Positions 1 to 7,958 of a stretch of DNA of 21,128 nucleotides are shown here, in pieces (the stretch's first letter is position 1; every line of letters begins with the position of its first letter). Origin of the DNA: an uncultured Bacteroidales bacterium (GTDB taxonomy: Bacteria; Bacteroidota; Bacteroidia; Bacteroidales; Muribaculaceae); NCBI GenBank assembly GCA_900552315.1, contig URZM01000017.1, positions 1-21,128 of the forward strand, written 5' to 3'. The translations under genes and the position numbers were made by a program. The notes beneath the pieces are model-generated. The model ran no database searches, was not told the DNA's origin, and saw only the letters and a program-made list of their open reading frames with translations.

Positions 1-145
1 CCACGCCCTGCAGACCATCGCTGACCATGCGGTTCACGGCGTTGCCGCCGCCGCCCCCCACGCCTATTACCTTGATGATAGGGGGGATGCGGAATTCCTC
101 TTCGATGAAAGACGAGGGGGCGTTTATTGTATTGTAGTCAGCCAT
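1..145 (-). CDS. ftsZ: Cell division protein FtsZ, N-terminal fragment
   Basis: Partial gene: only the first 48 codons are present and it runs off the left edge. FtsZ is the tubulin-like GTPase that polymerises into the cytokinetic ring at midcell. The visible protein begins MADYNTINAPSSF, followed by an acidic linker and the first beta strand with the glycine-rich loop VIGVGGGGGNAVNRM, which matches the start of the FtsZ GTP-binding domain (the T1 nucleotide-binding loop). The signature GGGTGTG loop would lie beyond the edge. It is the last gene seen in the minus-strand dcw run, 56 bases after ftsA, the usual ftsA-ftsZ order. The identity rests on the short N-terminus plus context, but both agree well. 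Confidence 0.93.
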   Translation of the reverse strand, partial: MADYNTINAPSSFIEEEFRIPPIIKVIGVGGGGGNAVNRMVSDGLQGV

Positions 146-201
146 GTTCGGTGTCTGTGATTGTAGTTGGTTTGTCTGGGGTTGCCGTGGGGGCAGGTGT
201 G

Positions 202-1554
202 TCAGCTGAACTCGGTGTCGTCATCGTCGTCGTTGTCGTTGAACATTCCGGCGAGCTTTCTCTTGAGCCAGCCCAGCTTCTCGCGGCCGTTGCCCCTTGT
301 CTCCTGCCTCTTTTTGCGGCGGGTGTCGCGTGCGCGGTCTTCCTCCTCCTCGGCGTAGTCGTCATAGTCGCCGTTGACGGGCATCTCTTCGCGAGTGGCG
401 GCGGGCATCTCCAGGCAGTCGGGCGCGGAGTCGGCGCTGCCTGCGTTCATGATGCTTATCACCTCTATGGTCTCGTAGGTGGGAGCCTTGGTGTCCTCCA
501 GCGTGACATAGGAGGGTAGGGAACCCCTGCGCACCTTCAGGGCGCTCTGGCGGCGCAGCAGCTCGCCCATGCGGTTGAGGTTGAAGCCGCCGCCCACGGT
601 GACGATGCCCCCGGAGAGCTGCTTGGCCGTGATGCCGGCGTAGGTGATCTGCTCTATGATGTTGGCCACCAGCTCCTCGCTGCGCGCCACCACGAGGTTG
701 GCCACGTCCGAGAGGCGCATGCCGTTGATGTTGAGCGTGGAGGGGTTGTCGGGCAGGATGGCGTTGCCGCTGCTGGTCTTCACCTCCTCGGCCTCCTTCT
801 CGAGCACGGACAGGGACGTTATGTCGCGGGTGATGTTGCGAGCCCCCATGGGTAGCACGGCCAGGTAATGTAGCGACCCTTCCTGGTATATGGACACCGT
901 CGTGGTCTCGGCGCCCATGTCCACGAGCATGCAGCCCAGGCGGCGCTCGTCGTCGCTCAGTATGAGGTTGGCCACGGCCACGGGAGTCACCACTATTCCG
1001 GCCACCTCCATGCCCACCTTGTCCTGCACCACGCGCAGCAGGTGCTTGCGCAGCAGCGGGCGGGCGGCGATGAGCTGGTAATGCACGCGTATGTTGTTGC
1101 CGAATGTGCCTACGGGCGACTTGGTCTCTATGTTGTTCACCATATACGAGGCCGGGATGGCGTCTATCACCTCCAGCGACGCGTCGATCTGCGCGCGCCG
1201 GGCCTCCTCGGCTATGTTCTGCAAGATGTCGTCGGTGATTTCCGTGTCCTCGGGCAGGTTGCGCGTCACGTCCTTCGGCACGTTGCGCAGCGAGCGGCCT
1301 GCCAGACCCACGTAGAGCCTGGTGATCTTGCGCGGCGACACGCCGGTGCGGGCCTCCAGTTTCTGAAGTATGCGGTGTATGCGCGAGGCGGTCTCCTCCA
1401 CGTTGTGTATGATGCCGTGGCATACGCTTTCCAAGGCGTGTTCCTGCTCCACGGCTATCACGTCCAGGCGTCCGGCGGGGGTGTGGCGCCCCACGGCTCC
1501 CACTATCTTGGAGCTGCTTATCTCTATGGCGGCTATATATTTTTCTTTGGTCAT
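202..1554 (-). CDS. ftsA: Cell division protein FtsA
   Basis: Encodes 450 residues. FtsA is the actin-fold ATPase that tethers FtsZ filaments to the inner membrane and recruits later division proteins. Visible features are the first phosphate loop (EISSSKIVGAVG, about residues 11-22), the SHS2/1C insert (about 85-165), the second phosphate motif DMGAETTT (212-219) and the adenosine motif GGIVTVGGG (315-323). After residue 370 comes a charged low-complexity linker, then an amphipathic helix (about 427-439, GWLKRKLAGMF) that should be the membrane anchor. An Asp-rich tail (DNDDDDD) follows the helix, so the anchor is not at the extreme C-terminus. The length is slightly above the usual 410-430 because of linker and tail. 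The gene starts 14 bases after ftsQ ends and precedes ftsZ. Confidence 0.96.
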   Translation of the reverse strand: MTKEKYIAAIEISSSKIVGAVGRHTPAGRLDVIAVEQEHALESVCHGIIHNVEETASRIHRILQKLEARTGVSPRKITRLYVGLAGRSLRNVPKDVTRNLPEDTEITDDILQNIAEEARRAQIDASLEVIDAIPASYMVNNIETKSPVGTFGNNIRVHYQLIAARPLLRKHLLRVVQDKVGMEVAGIVVTPVAVANLILSDDERRLGCMLVDMGAETTTVSIYQEGSLHYLAVLPMGARNITRDITSLSVLEKEAEEVKTSSGNAILPDNPSTLNINGMRLSDVANLVVARSEELVANIIEQITYAGITAKQLSGGIVTVGGGFNLNRMGELLRRQSALKVRRGSLPSYVTLEDTKAPTYETIEVISIMNAGSADSAPDCLEMPAATREEMPVNGDYDDYAEEEEDRARDTRRKKRQETRGNGREKLGWLKRKLAGMFNDNDDDDDTEFS

Positions 1555-1568
1555 GGGTCGGGTTATTG

Positions 1569-2453
1569 TCAGTTGGTTTGAGAGTCTTGGGTATCTTGCG
1601 CGGTGCCGTTTATGATGGCCTCGGTCTCCACGATTTCCTCCTGCGAGGGGATTGCGGCCTCCTCGTAGTCCTCGAAGTCGGCGTCGTTCACGTCATTGTG
1701 CCTGCGTGCGCCCTTGTCGGCGCGGGTGGCCACTATCTGGCCCTTGAACTTGAGCGAGATGGTGTCGTAGGTGTTCCAGCCCATGTGGGGCATCACCTTG
1801 CGGTACATGAGCAGCAGTTTCTCGAACTTCGCAGGGAGGTCCGAGGTGTCGCCGAGGTTCACCACATGTCCGCGTATGCGCGGCACGAGCAATATGTTGG
1901 TGGGAGACTTGTATTCGATCATGGTCACCAGTCCGCGCAGGAGCTTGTCCTCCTGTATGTACCTCACCACGGGCAGCACGCCTCCGGCAGGCATGCGCTC
2001 GGTGAAATTGCCGCGCACTATGGGGAGGTCCACGAAATACTCGGCGGAGGCGTCCATGCGCTTGCCGTCCTTGTTGATGTAATAGGTCTCCGTGGGAGTG
2101 AAGATGCGGGCCTGGGGCACTATGGGAAGCACCGACACCAGGAGTTTGCCGCCGCTGGTGCGCACCACCTCCACCTGCTCGAAATTGTTGACCGTGTTCA
2201 GGTGCCTCTCAAGCGAGTCTGTGTCTATGTCCCAGAGCGACATTGTGGCGTAGCGGTCGGCCAGGGGACCCAGCTCGCTCTTCACCGCCTCGGGCTTCAG
2301 GAACGCGGGCACTCCGGGCGCGGCCGGGCGTATGTCTATGTCCAGGCCGGTGCATTTGCGTGCGCGCACGGTGGAGTCGGCCCAGGCCGACACGAGGACG
2401 GCGTAGGCCAGCAGACCGATGAGTATGAGCCATTTGGTCAGTTTGGGTGGCAT
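1569..2453 (-). CDS. ftsQ: Cell division protein FtsQ (divisome bitopic protein)
   Basis: Encodes 294 residues. FtsQ is a bitopic inner-membrane protein that links cytoplasmic and periplasmic divisome parts. The protein has a short basic N-terminus, one membrane segment (about residues 7-25, WLILIGLLAYAVLVSAW), then a periplasmic region consistent with a POTRA-like fold and the FtsQ beta domain, including the stretch IFTPTETYYINKDGKRM that resembles the family motif on the essential-residue region. The last ~45 residues are acidic and probably disordered. Sequence conservation of FtsQ is low, so the call relies on topology, length and the position murC-ftsQ-ftsA-ftsZ. A candidate promoter inside murC lies about 100 bases upstream and could drive ftsQ-ftsA-ftsZ separately. 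Confidence 0.92.
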   Translation of the reverse strand: MPPKLTKWLILIGLLAYAVLVSAWADSTVRARKCTGLDIDIRPAAPGVPAFLKPEAVKSELGPLADRYATMSLWDIDTDSLERHLNTVNNFEQVEVVRTSGGKLLVSVLPIVPQARIFTPTETYYINKDGKRMDASAEYFVDLPIVRGNFTERMPAGGVLPVVRYIQEDKLLRGLVTMIEYKSPTNILLVPRIRGHVVNLGDTSDLPAKFEKLLLMYRKVMPHMGWNTYDTISLKFKGQIVATRADKGARRHNDVNDADFEDYEEAAIPSQEEIVETEAIINGTAQDTQDSQTN

Positions 2454-2471
2454 CTTCCAAGTCTCTGGTTA

Positions 2472-3869
2472 TCAGCTGCCTTTTGACAGCAGTATGTGCT
2501 TGATGTCGGGGAGCAGCACGTTGATGTCGGCGGCCCCCAGGGTCATCAAGATGTCAAAGTTACGATTTTTTACCAAATTAAGCAAATCCGCACGGCGAAT
2601 CAGCGATTTTTTTGCTGACCGCACTTTGTCGGCTATGATGGCGGAGGTCACGCCGGGGATGGGAAGCTCCCTGGCGGGATAGATTTCGCACAGTATGGCC
2701 TCGTGGGCCTCGCTCAGGGCCTCGGCGAACTCGGGGGCGAAGTCGCGGGTGCGAGTGTAGAGGTGGGGCTGGAACACCACCGTGACCTCGCGGCCCGGGT
2801 ACAGGGCCTTGACGCTGCGTATGGAGGCGCGCACCTCGGCCGGGGAGTGGGCATAGTCGTCTATCAGCACCGTGCCTTCCCCCTTGGGGTAGTCCTCGGG
2901 CCTGAGCCATATCTCGAAGCGGCGCTTGGCGCCCATGAAGGTGCGTATCCCCTCCGCGCACTCGGCGGGGGTGGCCCCTGCCAGCAGGCTTGCCGCTATG
3001 GCCGCCACGGCGTTGTCCACGTTTATCTCCACAGGCACCCCAAGCTCTATGCCCTCTATGCGCAGGCTGTCAGGGCCTGCGAAATCGAAAAACAGGTGCC
3101 CGGGCGTGTGGCGTATGTTCTCGGCGTGGTAGTCGGCCTGTGTGTCGCATGCCGAGTAGGTGAGGGTGCGTACCCCCTCGGGAACGCGCGCCCGTAGCTT
3201 GAGGCCCGTGTGCAGCAGCAGAGCGCCGCCCGGGCGTATCAGGGAGGTGAAATGCGCGAACCCTTCCAGATATCCCTCCTCGTCGCCGTAGATGTCGAGA
3301 TGGTCCGGGTCCGTGCTCGTGACCACGGCTATGTAGGGGCTGAGGCGATGGAAGGAACGGTCGTACTCGTCGGCCTCTATCACCGAATATTCGGCTCCCG
3401 GTGTGAGCAGCAGGTTCGAGTTGTTGTTGCGCAGGATGCCTCCCAGGAAGGCGTTGCAGCCCACGTGGCCGGAGTGCAGTATGTGCGCTGTCATGGAGCA
3501 TGTGGTGGTCTTGCCGTGGGACCCGGCCACGCAGATGCCCCGGCTGTGGCACGTGATCTTGCCGAGCAGGGCCGCGCGCTTTATCACCTCGAAGCCGTGT
3601 GTGCGGAAATATGTGAGTATGCGGTTGTCGTCCGGCACGGCGGGGGTGTAGACCACAAGCGTGCCCTCCGGGTCACGCATCTGGGGGGGGATGGTGTCCG
3701 GGTCGTCTTCGAATGTGGTCTGTGCGCCTTCCTGGCGCAGTGCGTCGGTCAGCTCGCTGGGGGTGCGGTCATATCCGGCCACCCGCGCGCCACGGTGCAT
3801 GTAATAGCGGGCCAGGTTGGCCATGCCTATGCCGCCTATGCCCACGAAGTATACAGAGTCTTCTTTCAT
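2472..3869 (-). CDS. murC: UDP-N-acetylmuramate--L-alanine ligase MurC
   Basis: Encodes 465 residues, the usual size. MurC is the cytoplasmic ATP-dependent ligase that adds L-alanine to UDP-MurNAc, the first amino acid of the peptidoglycan stem. The N-terminal Rossmann-like domain carries GIGGIGMANLA (about residues 10-20) for UDP-MurNAc binding. The central ATPase domain has the P-loop GSHGKTTT (116-123) and the EADEYDRSF segment typical of MurC. The C-terminal ligase domain contains LIDDYAHSPAEV and QPHLYTRT. The gene lies 24 bases after murG and 18 before ftsQ. Its last ~40 codons contain an AT-rich island (about 2555-2620) with codons unlike the rest of the gene; a candidate promoter is embedded there. 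Confidence 0.97.
   Translation of the reverse strand: MKEDSVYFVGIGGIGMANLARYYMHRGARVAGYDRTPSELTDALRQEGAQTTFEDDPDTIPPQMRDPEGTLVVYTPAVPDDNRILTYFRTHGFEVIKRAALLGKITCHSRGICVAGSHGKTTTCSMTAHILHSGHVGCNAFLGGILRNNNSNLLLTPGAEYSVIEADEYDRSFHRLSPYIAVVTSTDPDHLDIYGDEEGYLEGFAHFTSLIRPGGALLLHTGLKLRARVPEGVRTLTYSACDTQADYHAENIRHTPGHLFFDFAGPDSLRIEGIELGVPVEINVDNAVAAIAASLLAGATPAECAEGIRTFMGAKRRFEIWLRPEDYPKGEGTVLIDDYAHSPAEVRASIRSVKALYPGREVTVVFQPHLYTRTRDFAPEFAEALSEAHEAILCEIYPARELPIPGVTSAIIADKVRSAKKSLIRRADLLNLVKNRNFDILMTLGAADINVLLPDIKHILLSKGS
2555..2586 (-). promoter_or_regulatory. Candidate Bacteroidota promoter inside murC, reading to ftsQ-ftsA-ftsZ
   Basis: Read on the minus strand, the sequence has TTTG (2586-2583), a 20-base spacer (2582-2563), then TAACTTTG (2562-2555). 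This matches the known Bacteroides -33 TTTG / -7 TAnnTTTG promoter pattern exactly and with a typical spacing. It sits in an AT-rich patch in an otherwise GC-rich coding sequence. Transcription would start near 2548, leaving a leader of about 95 bases before the ftsQ start codon. It is a sequence match only; activity is inferred. Confidence 0.6.
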
Positions 3870-3893
3870 TGCTTTGCCTGGGGAGGGGAGAGG

Positions 3894-4997
3894 TCAGAAA
3901 TTTACTATCTTGGCTATTTCGGCGGCTATGATGTTGTCAGAGTCGGGGAGGGCCAGTTTCTGTATTTCGGCGCTCATGTTCTCGAGCGCGGCCGTGTCGG
4001 TCACGGTGCGGAACAAGGTGTCAGCCAGTGTGTCGCGTGCCTCCGCGTCGGGCACCGTGATTGCCGCTCCACGGTCGGAGAGGGCATGGGCGTTCTTGGT
4101 CTGGTGGTCTTCGGCCACATTGGGCGAGGGCACCAGTATGCAGGGCTTGCCGAGCAGCTCCAGCTCGCTGATGGACCCGGCTCCGGCGCGGCTCACCACC
4201 AGCGTGGCGGCGCGGTAGGCCGTGGCCATGTCGGTCAAGAACTGGGTCACCACTATCCCCTTCATGTTCTTTGCGGCCACAGCGCCCTTGTCGCCGTAAG
4301 CCTTGCCTGTCTGCCATATGAGCTGCACGTTGCTCCCGGTGAAGCGGGGCAGGGCGGCCTGTATGGCCTCGTTGAGGGTGCGTGCCCCCAGGGAGCCTCC
4401 CACCACCAACACCGTGGGGGTGTCCGGGTCGAGGCCGAATGTGGCGCGTGCCTGCCCCGGTGTCAGCTTGCAGTCAAGTATCTCCTTGCGCACCGGGTTG
4501 CCGGTGAGCATGATGCTCTCGGCGGGGAAGAAGCGCTCCATGCCGGGGTATGCCACACATATTTTGCGTGCTTTCTTGGCCAGCAGCTTGTTGGTCACTC
4601 CGGCGAAGGAGTTCTGTTCCTGCAGCAGGGTGGGGATGCCGAGCCTCTGGGCGCTCTTGAGGGTGGGGCCGGAGGCATAGCCCCCCACGCCTATCACGGC
4701 GTCGGGCTGGAAATCCTTGACTATGGCGCGTGCCATGGCCAGTGACTTGCGCAGCTTCAGCAGCACGGAGAAATTCTTCAGGAGGTTCTTGCGGTTGAAC
4801 CCGGCCACGGGCAGTCCCTTGATGGGGTATCCGGCGGCGGGCACTTTCTCCATCTCCATGCGTCCCTGCGCCCCCACGAAGAGTATTTCCGCGTTGGGAT
4901 AGCGGCGCTTCAAGGCTCCGGCTATGGAGAGGGCGGGGAAGATGTGGCCGCCTGTGCCGCCGCCGCTTATGATGAATTTCGGTTTCTGTTTTGACAT
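3894..4997 (-). CDS. murG: Lipid II-forming GlcNAc transferase MurG
   Basis: Encodes 367 residues, normal for the family. MurG is a peripheral inner-membrane GT28 glycosyltransferase that transfers GlcNAc from UDP-GlcNAc to lipid I, producing lipid II. The N-terminal GGGTGGHIFPAL loop (12-23), IGVGGYASGP (102-111) and LQEQNSFAGVTN (125-136) are in the acceptor domain. The donor domain has VVGGSLGA (198-205), SRAGAGSISEL (269-279) and the motif PSPNVAEDHQTKNA (290-303), containing the UDP-GlcNAc-binding residues. It starts only 6 bases after the ftsW stop codon and precedes murC by 24 bases, the standard dcw arrangement. Confidence 0.97.
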   Translation of the reverse strand: MSKQKPKFIISGGGTGGHIFPALSIAGALKRRYPNAEILFVGAQGRMEMEKVPAAGYPIKGLPVAGFNRKNLLKNFSVLLKLRKSLAMARAIVKDFQPDAVIGVGGYASGPTLKSAQRLGIPTLLQEQNSFAGVTNKLLAKKARKICVAYPGMERFFPAESIMLTGNPVRKEILDCKLTPGQARATFGLDPDTPTVLVVGGSLGARTLNEAIQAALPRFTGSNVQLIWQTGKAYGDKGAVAAKNMKGIVVTQFLTDMATAYRAATLVVSRAGAGSISELELLGKPCILVPSPNVAEDHQTKNAHALSDRGAAITVPDAEARDTLADTLFRTVTDTAALENMSAEIQKLALPDSDNIIAAEIAKIVNF

Positions 4998-5003
4998 GGG
5001 TCT

Positions 5004-6536
5004 TTATCTTGATTTTGAATCGGAAGATTGTCGTGAAGAGCCGGCCGAGGCGCGAGGTCTGGCCGTAGACTGCCTGCGGGGCGGTGCGGAGTAGGTGAGC
5101 GGGTCTTTCTCCTTCTCCTCCTTTTCCTCGCGGTGCAGCATGGTGGGGTTGGCGCTGGTGTCGCCGCTGTCCTCCACGGCCTGCTTGAGGGCCAGGTTGG
5201 CGTCAGGGGCCTTCTTGGTGCGCTGTATGGCGAACTTGCTCACGGAGAGCATCATGCCCATGGCAGCGCTCATCACCAGTATGGAGGTTCCCCCCTTGGA
5301 GATGAAGGGGAGCGGCTGGCCGGACACGGGTACCAGGCCCACCACTATGGCCATGTGCACCATGGCCTGGGCCACTATGAGGGTGGCGCAGCCGGTGATG
5401 AGCAGCGCCGGGAAGGCCTTGGTGCATTTGGAGGCTATCACTCCGGCGCGCGCCAGCAGCAACAGGTACAGGATGAGCAGGCACACGCCCCCCACGAAGC
5501 CTGTGTCCTCGACTATGATCGAGAAGATATAGTCAGAGAAAGCCAGGGGCAGGCGGGCGCTCTCACGCGAGTTGCCGGGACCGTTGCCGAACAGGCCGCC
5601 GTGGGCCTGGCTCATGTTGGCGAAGAACACCTGGCGGTTGTAGTCGTTGACCGTGTCATTGGGATGCACGCCCTTGCGGAAGGCCTCGAAGCGCCCGATA
5701 CGCATGCCGTCACGGTCTACGGGGCCCCCTGCCTCGCCCACGTTGGAGTTCGCGGCCATCTCGGTGGCGGTGCCGTCGGCCCCGGCCTCGTCGGCCTTGA
5801 ACTTGGTGGCGTAGACCATAAAGCCCACCGCCGCGAACAGTACGGATAGGACGGCCAGCTTGCGCATCTGCGTGCCCCCTATCACGAACATGGCTATGGC
5901 TATGATGACTATCAGGGCCGTGTTGGTGAAGCCGTTGGCATACAGCAGCAGCCCGAAGGCGGCGAGCATGCCCAGCGAGAGCAGTATGCCCTTGTTCGTG
6001 ACCCCGTGCCGCATCTGGTTCTTGGCCATGATGCGGGCCAGCACCACCACCAGGGCGAGCTTGGCTATCTCGGGAGGCTGCACCGTGAAGCCCATGACCC
6101 TGATGGCGCGCATGGCGCCGTTGGCCATGACCCCGTGGTGGTTGCCGTACCACACCAGGGCCATGGCGAAGAAGGCGAACACCCACGCGAATTTACGGTA
6201 ATACTTGTAGTGGATGTTCTGCATGAGCAACACCACGCCCAGGCCGGCGAGCAGGAACACCACGTGCTGCATGAGCGGATGGTAGACATTGGCCGCCTCC
6301 ACCTCGGTGCTGGAGGCGCTGTAAAGCTCCATCACCGAGATGACCAGCAGCATGAGGTATATGCCCCACAGGTATCGGTCGGCATGCAGGCGCACACGGG
6401 AGCGGGCCTCGATGTTGCGCAGCTTGGCGCGGGCCTGTTCCAGGGCGCTCGCGGCCTCCTCGGGGGCCAGGCCGTCTACGGTGCGCTCCACCTTGATCGC
6501 CGTGGCTTTGGCTGTTTGGTTCTTGTTGTCGTTCAT
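5004..6536 (-). CDS. ftsW: Septal peptidoglycan glycosyltransferase FtsW (SEDS family), with N- and C-terminal extensions
   Basis: Encodes 510 residues, longer than the usual 380-430. FtsW is the multi-spanning SEDS-family polymerase that makes septal glycan strands from lipid II with its partner transpeptidase FtsI. Membrane segments begin at about residue 55 and end near 435. Family motifs are GHGGLFGNGPGNS-like residues (311-323), LPLAFSDYIFSII (329-341), with Asp335 at the position of the conserved catalytic aspartate, and PVSGQPLPFISKGGTS (403-418). Extra parts are a ~50-residue cytoplasmic N-terminus with a charged helix (about 24-50), an extended periplasmic loop (about 245-300), and a ~70-residue C-terminal tail rich in E/K then S/R. 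The gene lies between murD and murG. Confidence 0.95.
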   Translation of the reverse strand: MNDNKNQTAKATAIKVERTVDGLAPEEAASALEQARAKLRNIEARSRVRLHADRYLWGIYLMLLVISVMELYSASSTEVEAANVYHPLMQHVVFLLAGLGVVLLMQNIHYKYYRKFAWVFAFFAMALVWYGNHHGVMANGAMRAIRVMGFTVQPPEIAKLALVVVLARIMAKNQMRHGVTNKGILLSLGMLAAFGLLLYANGFTNTALIVIIAIAMFVIGGTQMRKLAVLSVLFAAVGFMVYATKFKADEAGADGTATEMAANSNVGEAGGPVDRDGMRIGRFEAFRKGVHPNDTVNDYNRQVFFANMSQAHGGLFGNGPGNSRESARLPLAFSDYIFSIIVEDTGFVGGVCLLILYLLLLARAGVIASKCTKAFPALLITGCATLIVAQAMVHMAIVVGLVPVSGQPLPFISKGGTSILVMSAAMGMMLSVSKFAIQRTKKAPDANLALKQAVEDSGDTSANPTMLHREEKEEKEKDPLTYSAPPRRQSTARPRASAGSSRQSSDSKSR

Positions 6537-6563
6537 TAAGAGATTTTGTAAATAGGCAGTCGG

Positions 6564-7943
6564 TTATTTCGCGGCTCCGGGCATGGCGAGCACCGCCTGC
6601 TTGAACAGGTCGCCTCGCTGCTCGTAGTTCTTGAAGAGGTCGAATGAGGCGCAGCAGGGCGAGAGCAGCACCGTGTCTCCCTCCTTGGCCTCCCGGCGGC
6701 ATGCCTCCACCGCCTCCTCCAGGGAATGGGTGTCGATGGTCTTCACGCCGCGTGCGGGCCAGAAGTCCATGAGCTTGGCGTTGTCCACGCCCATGCACAC
6801 GATGGCCTTTACCTTCTCCTTCACGAAGGCCTCGATTTCGGTGTAGTCGTTGCCCTTGTCCGTGCCGCCGAGTATGAGCACGGTGGGGGTGGTCATGCTC
6901 TCCAGGGCGTACCAGGTGGAGTTGACGTTGGTGGCCTTGGAGTCGTTGACCCAGCGCACGCCCTCCACCGTGGCCACATACTCCAGGCGGTGCTCCACGC
7001 TGCGGAACGTGCGCAGCGCCTGGCGGCATGTCTCCGGGTCGATGCCGAGCATGGAGGAGGCCACGGAGGCCGCCATGCAGTTGTACAGGTTGTGCAGGCC
7101 CTTGAGCGACAGCTCGGCGCGGGGTATGCTCCACAGCTCGCCCTTGGTGCAGCTGCCCCCGGGCAGGCAGGGGGTGTCTATGGTCATGTCGCCGCCCTGG
7201 AGCCATGCAGCCAGCCCCTCGGCCTTGTCCTCGGCGAAGGGAAGCATCAGGCACTCCGGGTGCAGGGTGGCGAGCTTGGCCGTGACCACGGGGTCGTCCT
7301 GCCAGTATATGAAGCTGTTCCGGGGGCCCATGTTCTGCATGATGCGGAACTTGGCCGCCACATAGTTCTCCATCTTGTGGTCGTAGCGGTCCATGTGGTC
7401 CGGCGTGATGTTCAGCAGGATGGCTATGTCGGCCTTGAACTCGTACATGTTCTCGAGCTGGAAGCTCGACAGCTCGATGACGTAATAGTCATGCTTCTCG
7501 CCGGCCACCTGCAGGGCCAGGCTCTTGCCCACGTTTCCGGCCAGGCCCACGTTCAGGCCCGCGCTCTTCAGTATGTGGTACAGGAGCATGGTGGTGGTGG
7601 TCTTGCCGTTGGAGCCGGTGATGCAGATCATCTTGGCGTCGGTGTAGCGGCCCGCGAACTCTATCTCGGAGATTACGGGTATCCCCTTGGCCACGATGTC
7701 GCGCACTATGGGGGCGGTGGGGGGCACGCCGGGGCTTTTGACCACCTCGTCGGCGTTGAGCACGAGCTCACGCGTGTGCGGGCCTCCCTGCTCATAGGGT
7801 ATGTCATGGGCGCGGAGCGTCTCCAGGTATTTGGGTGCGATGGCGCCGGTGTCGGTCAGGAAGGTGTCGAATCCGCGGGCCTTGGCCAGGACTGCGGCTC
7901 CCACACCGCTCTCCCCGCCGCCGAGTATCACTATTCTTTTCAT
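6564..7943 (-). CDS. murD: UDP-N-acetylmuramoylalanine--D-glutamate ligase MurD
   Basis: Encodes 459 residues. MurD is the cytoplasmic ATP-dependent ligase that adds D-glutamate to UDP-MurNAc-L-Ala. The N-terminal nucleotide-sugar domain starts with IVILGGGESGVGAA (4-17), the Mur-ligase ATPase P-loop is GSNGKTTTT (110-118), and the central domain has LNITPDHMDRYDHKMENYVAAKFRI, which contains the histidine and lysine positions used for metal binding and the carbamylated lysine. The C-terminal domain holds WVNDSKATNVNST and LILGGTDKGNDY, typical MurD segments, and ends with LLSPCCASFDLFKNYEQRG, a MurD hallmark. It lies 15 bases after mraY and 27 bases before ftsW. Confidence 0.97.
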   Translation of the reverse strand: MKRIVILGGGESGVGAAVLAKARGFDTFLTDTGAIAPKYLETLRAHDIPYEQGGPHTRELVLNADEVVKSPGVPPTAPIVRDIVAKGIPVISEIEFAGRYTDAKMICITGSNGKTTTTMLLYHILKSAGLNVGLAGNVGKSLALQVAGEKHDYYVIELSSFQLENMYEFKADIAILLNITPDHMDRYDHKMENYVAAKFRIMQNMGPRNSFIYWQDDPVVTAKLATLHPECLMLPFAEDKAEGLAAWLQGGDMTIDTPCLPGGSCTKGELWSIPRAELSLKGLHNLYNCMAASVASSMLGIDPETCRQALRTFRSVEHRLEYVATVEGVRWVNDSKATNVNSTWYALESMTTPTVLILGGTDKGNDYTEIEAFVKEKVKAIVCMGVDNAKLMDFWPARGVKTIDTHSLEEAVEACRREAKEGDTVLLSPCCASFDLFKNYEQRGDLFKQAVLAMPGAAK

Positions 7944-7958
7944 GTGTGTATATGCTTG

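Noticed and set aside
3210..4745. Long plus-strand open frame (511 codons) opposite murC and murG
   Set aside because: It is a shadow of GC-rich coding sequence on the other strand; composition is His/Gly/Val-rich with no recognisable domain, and murC and murG are both complete beneath it. The same applies to plus-strand frames at 1566-2486, 6726-8237, 8325-9227, 9300-10694 and 11810-12955.
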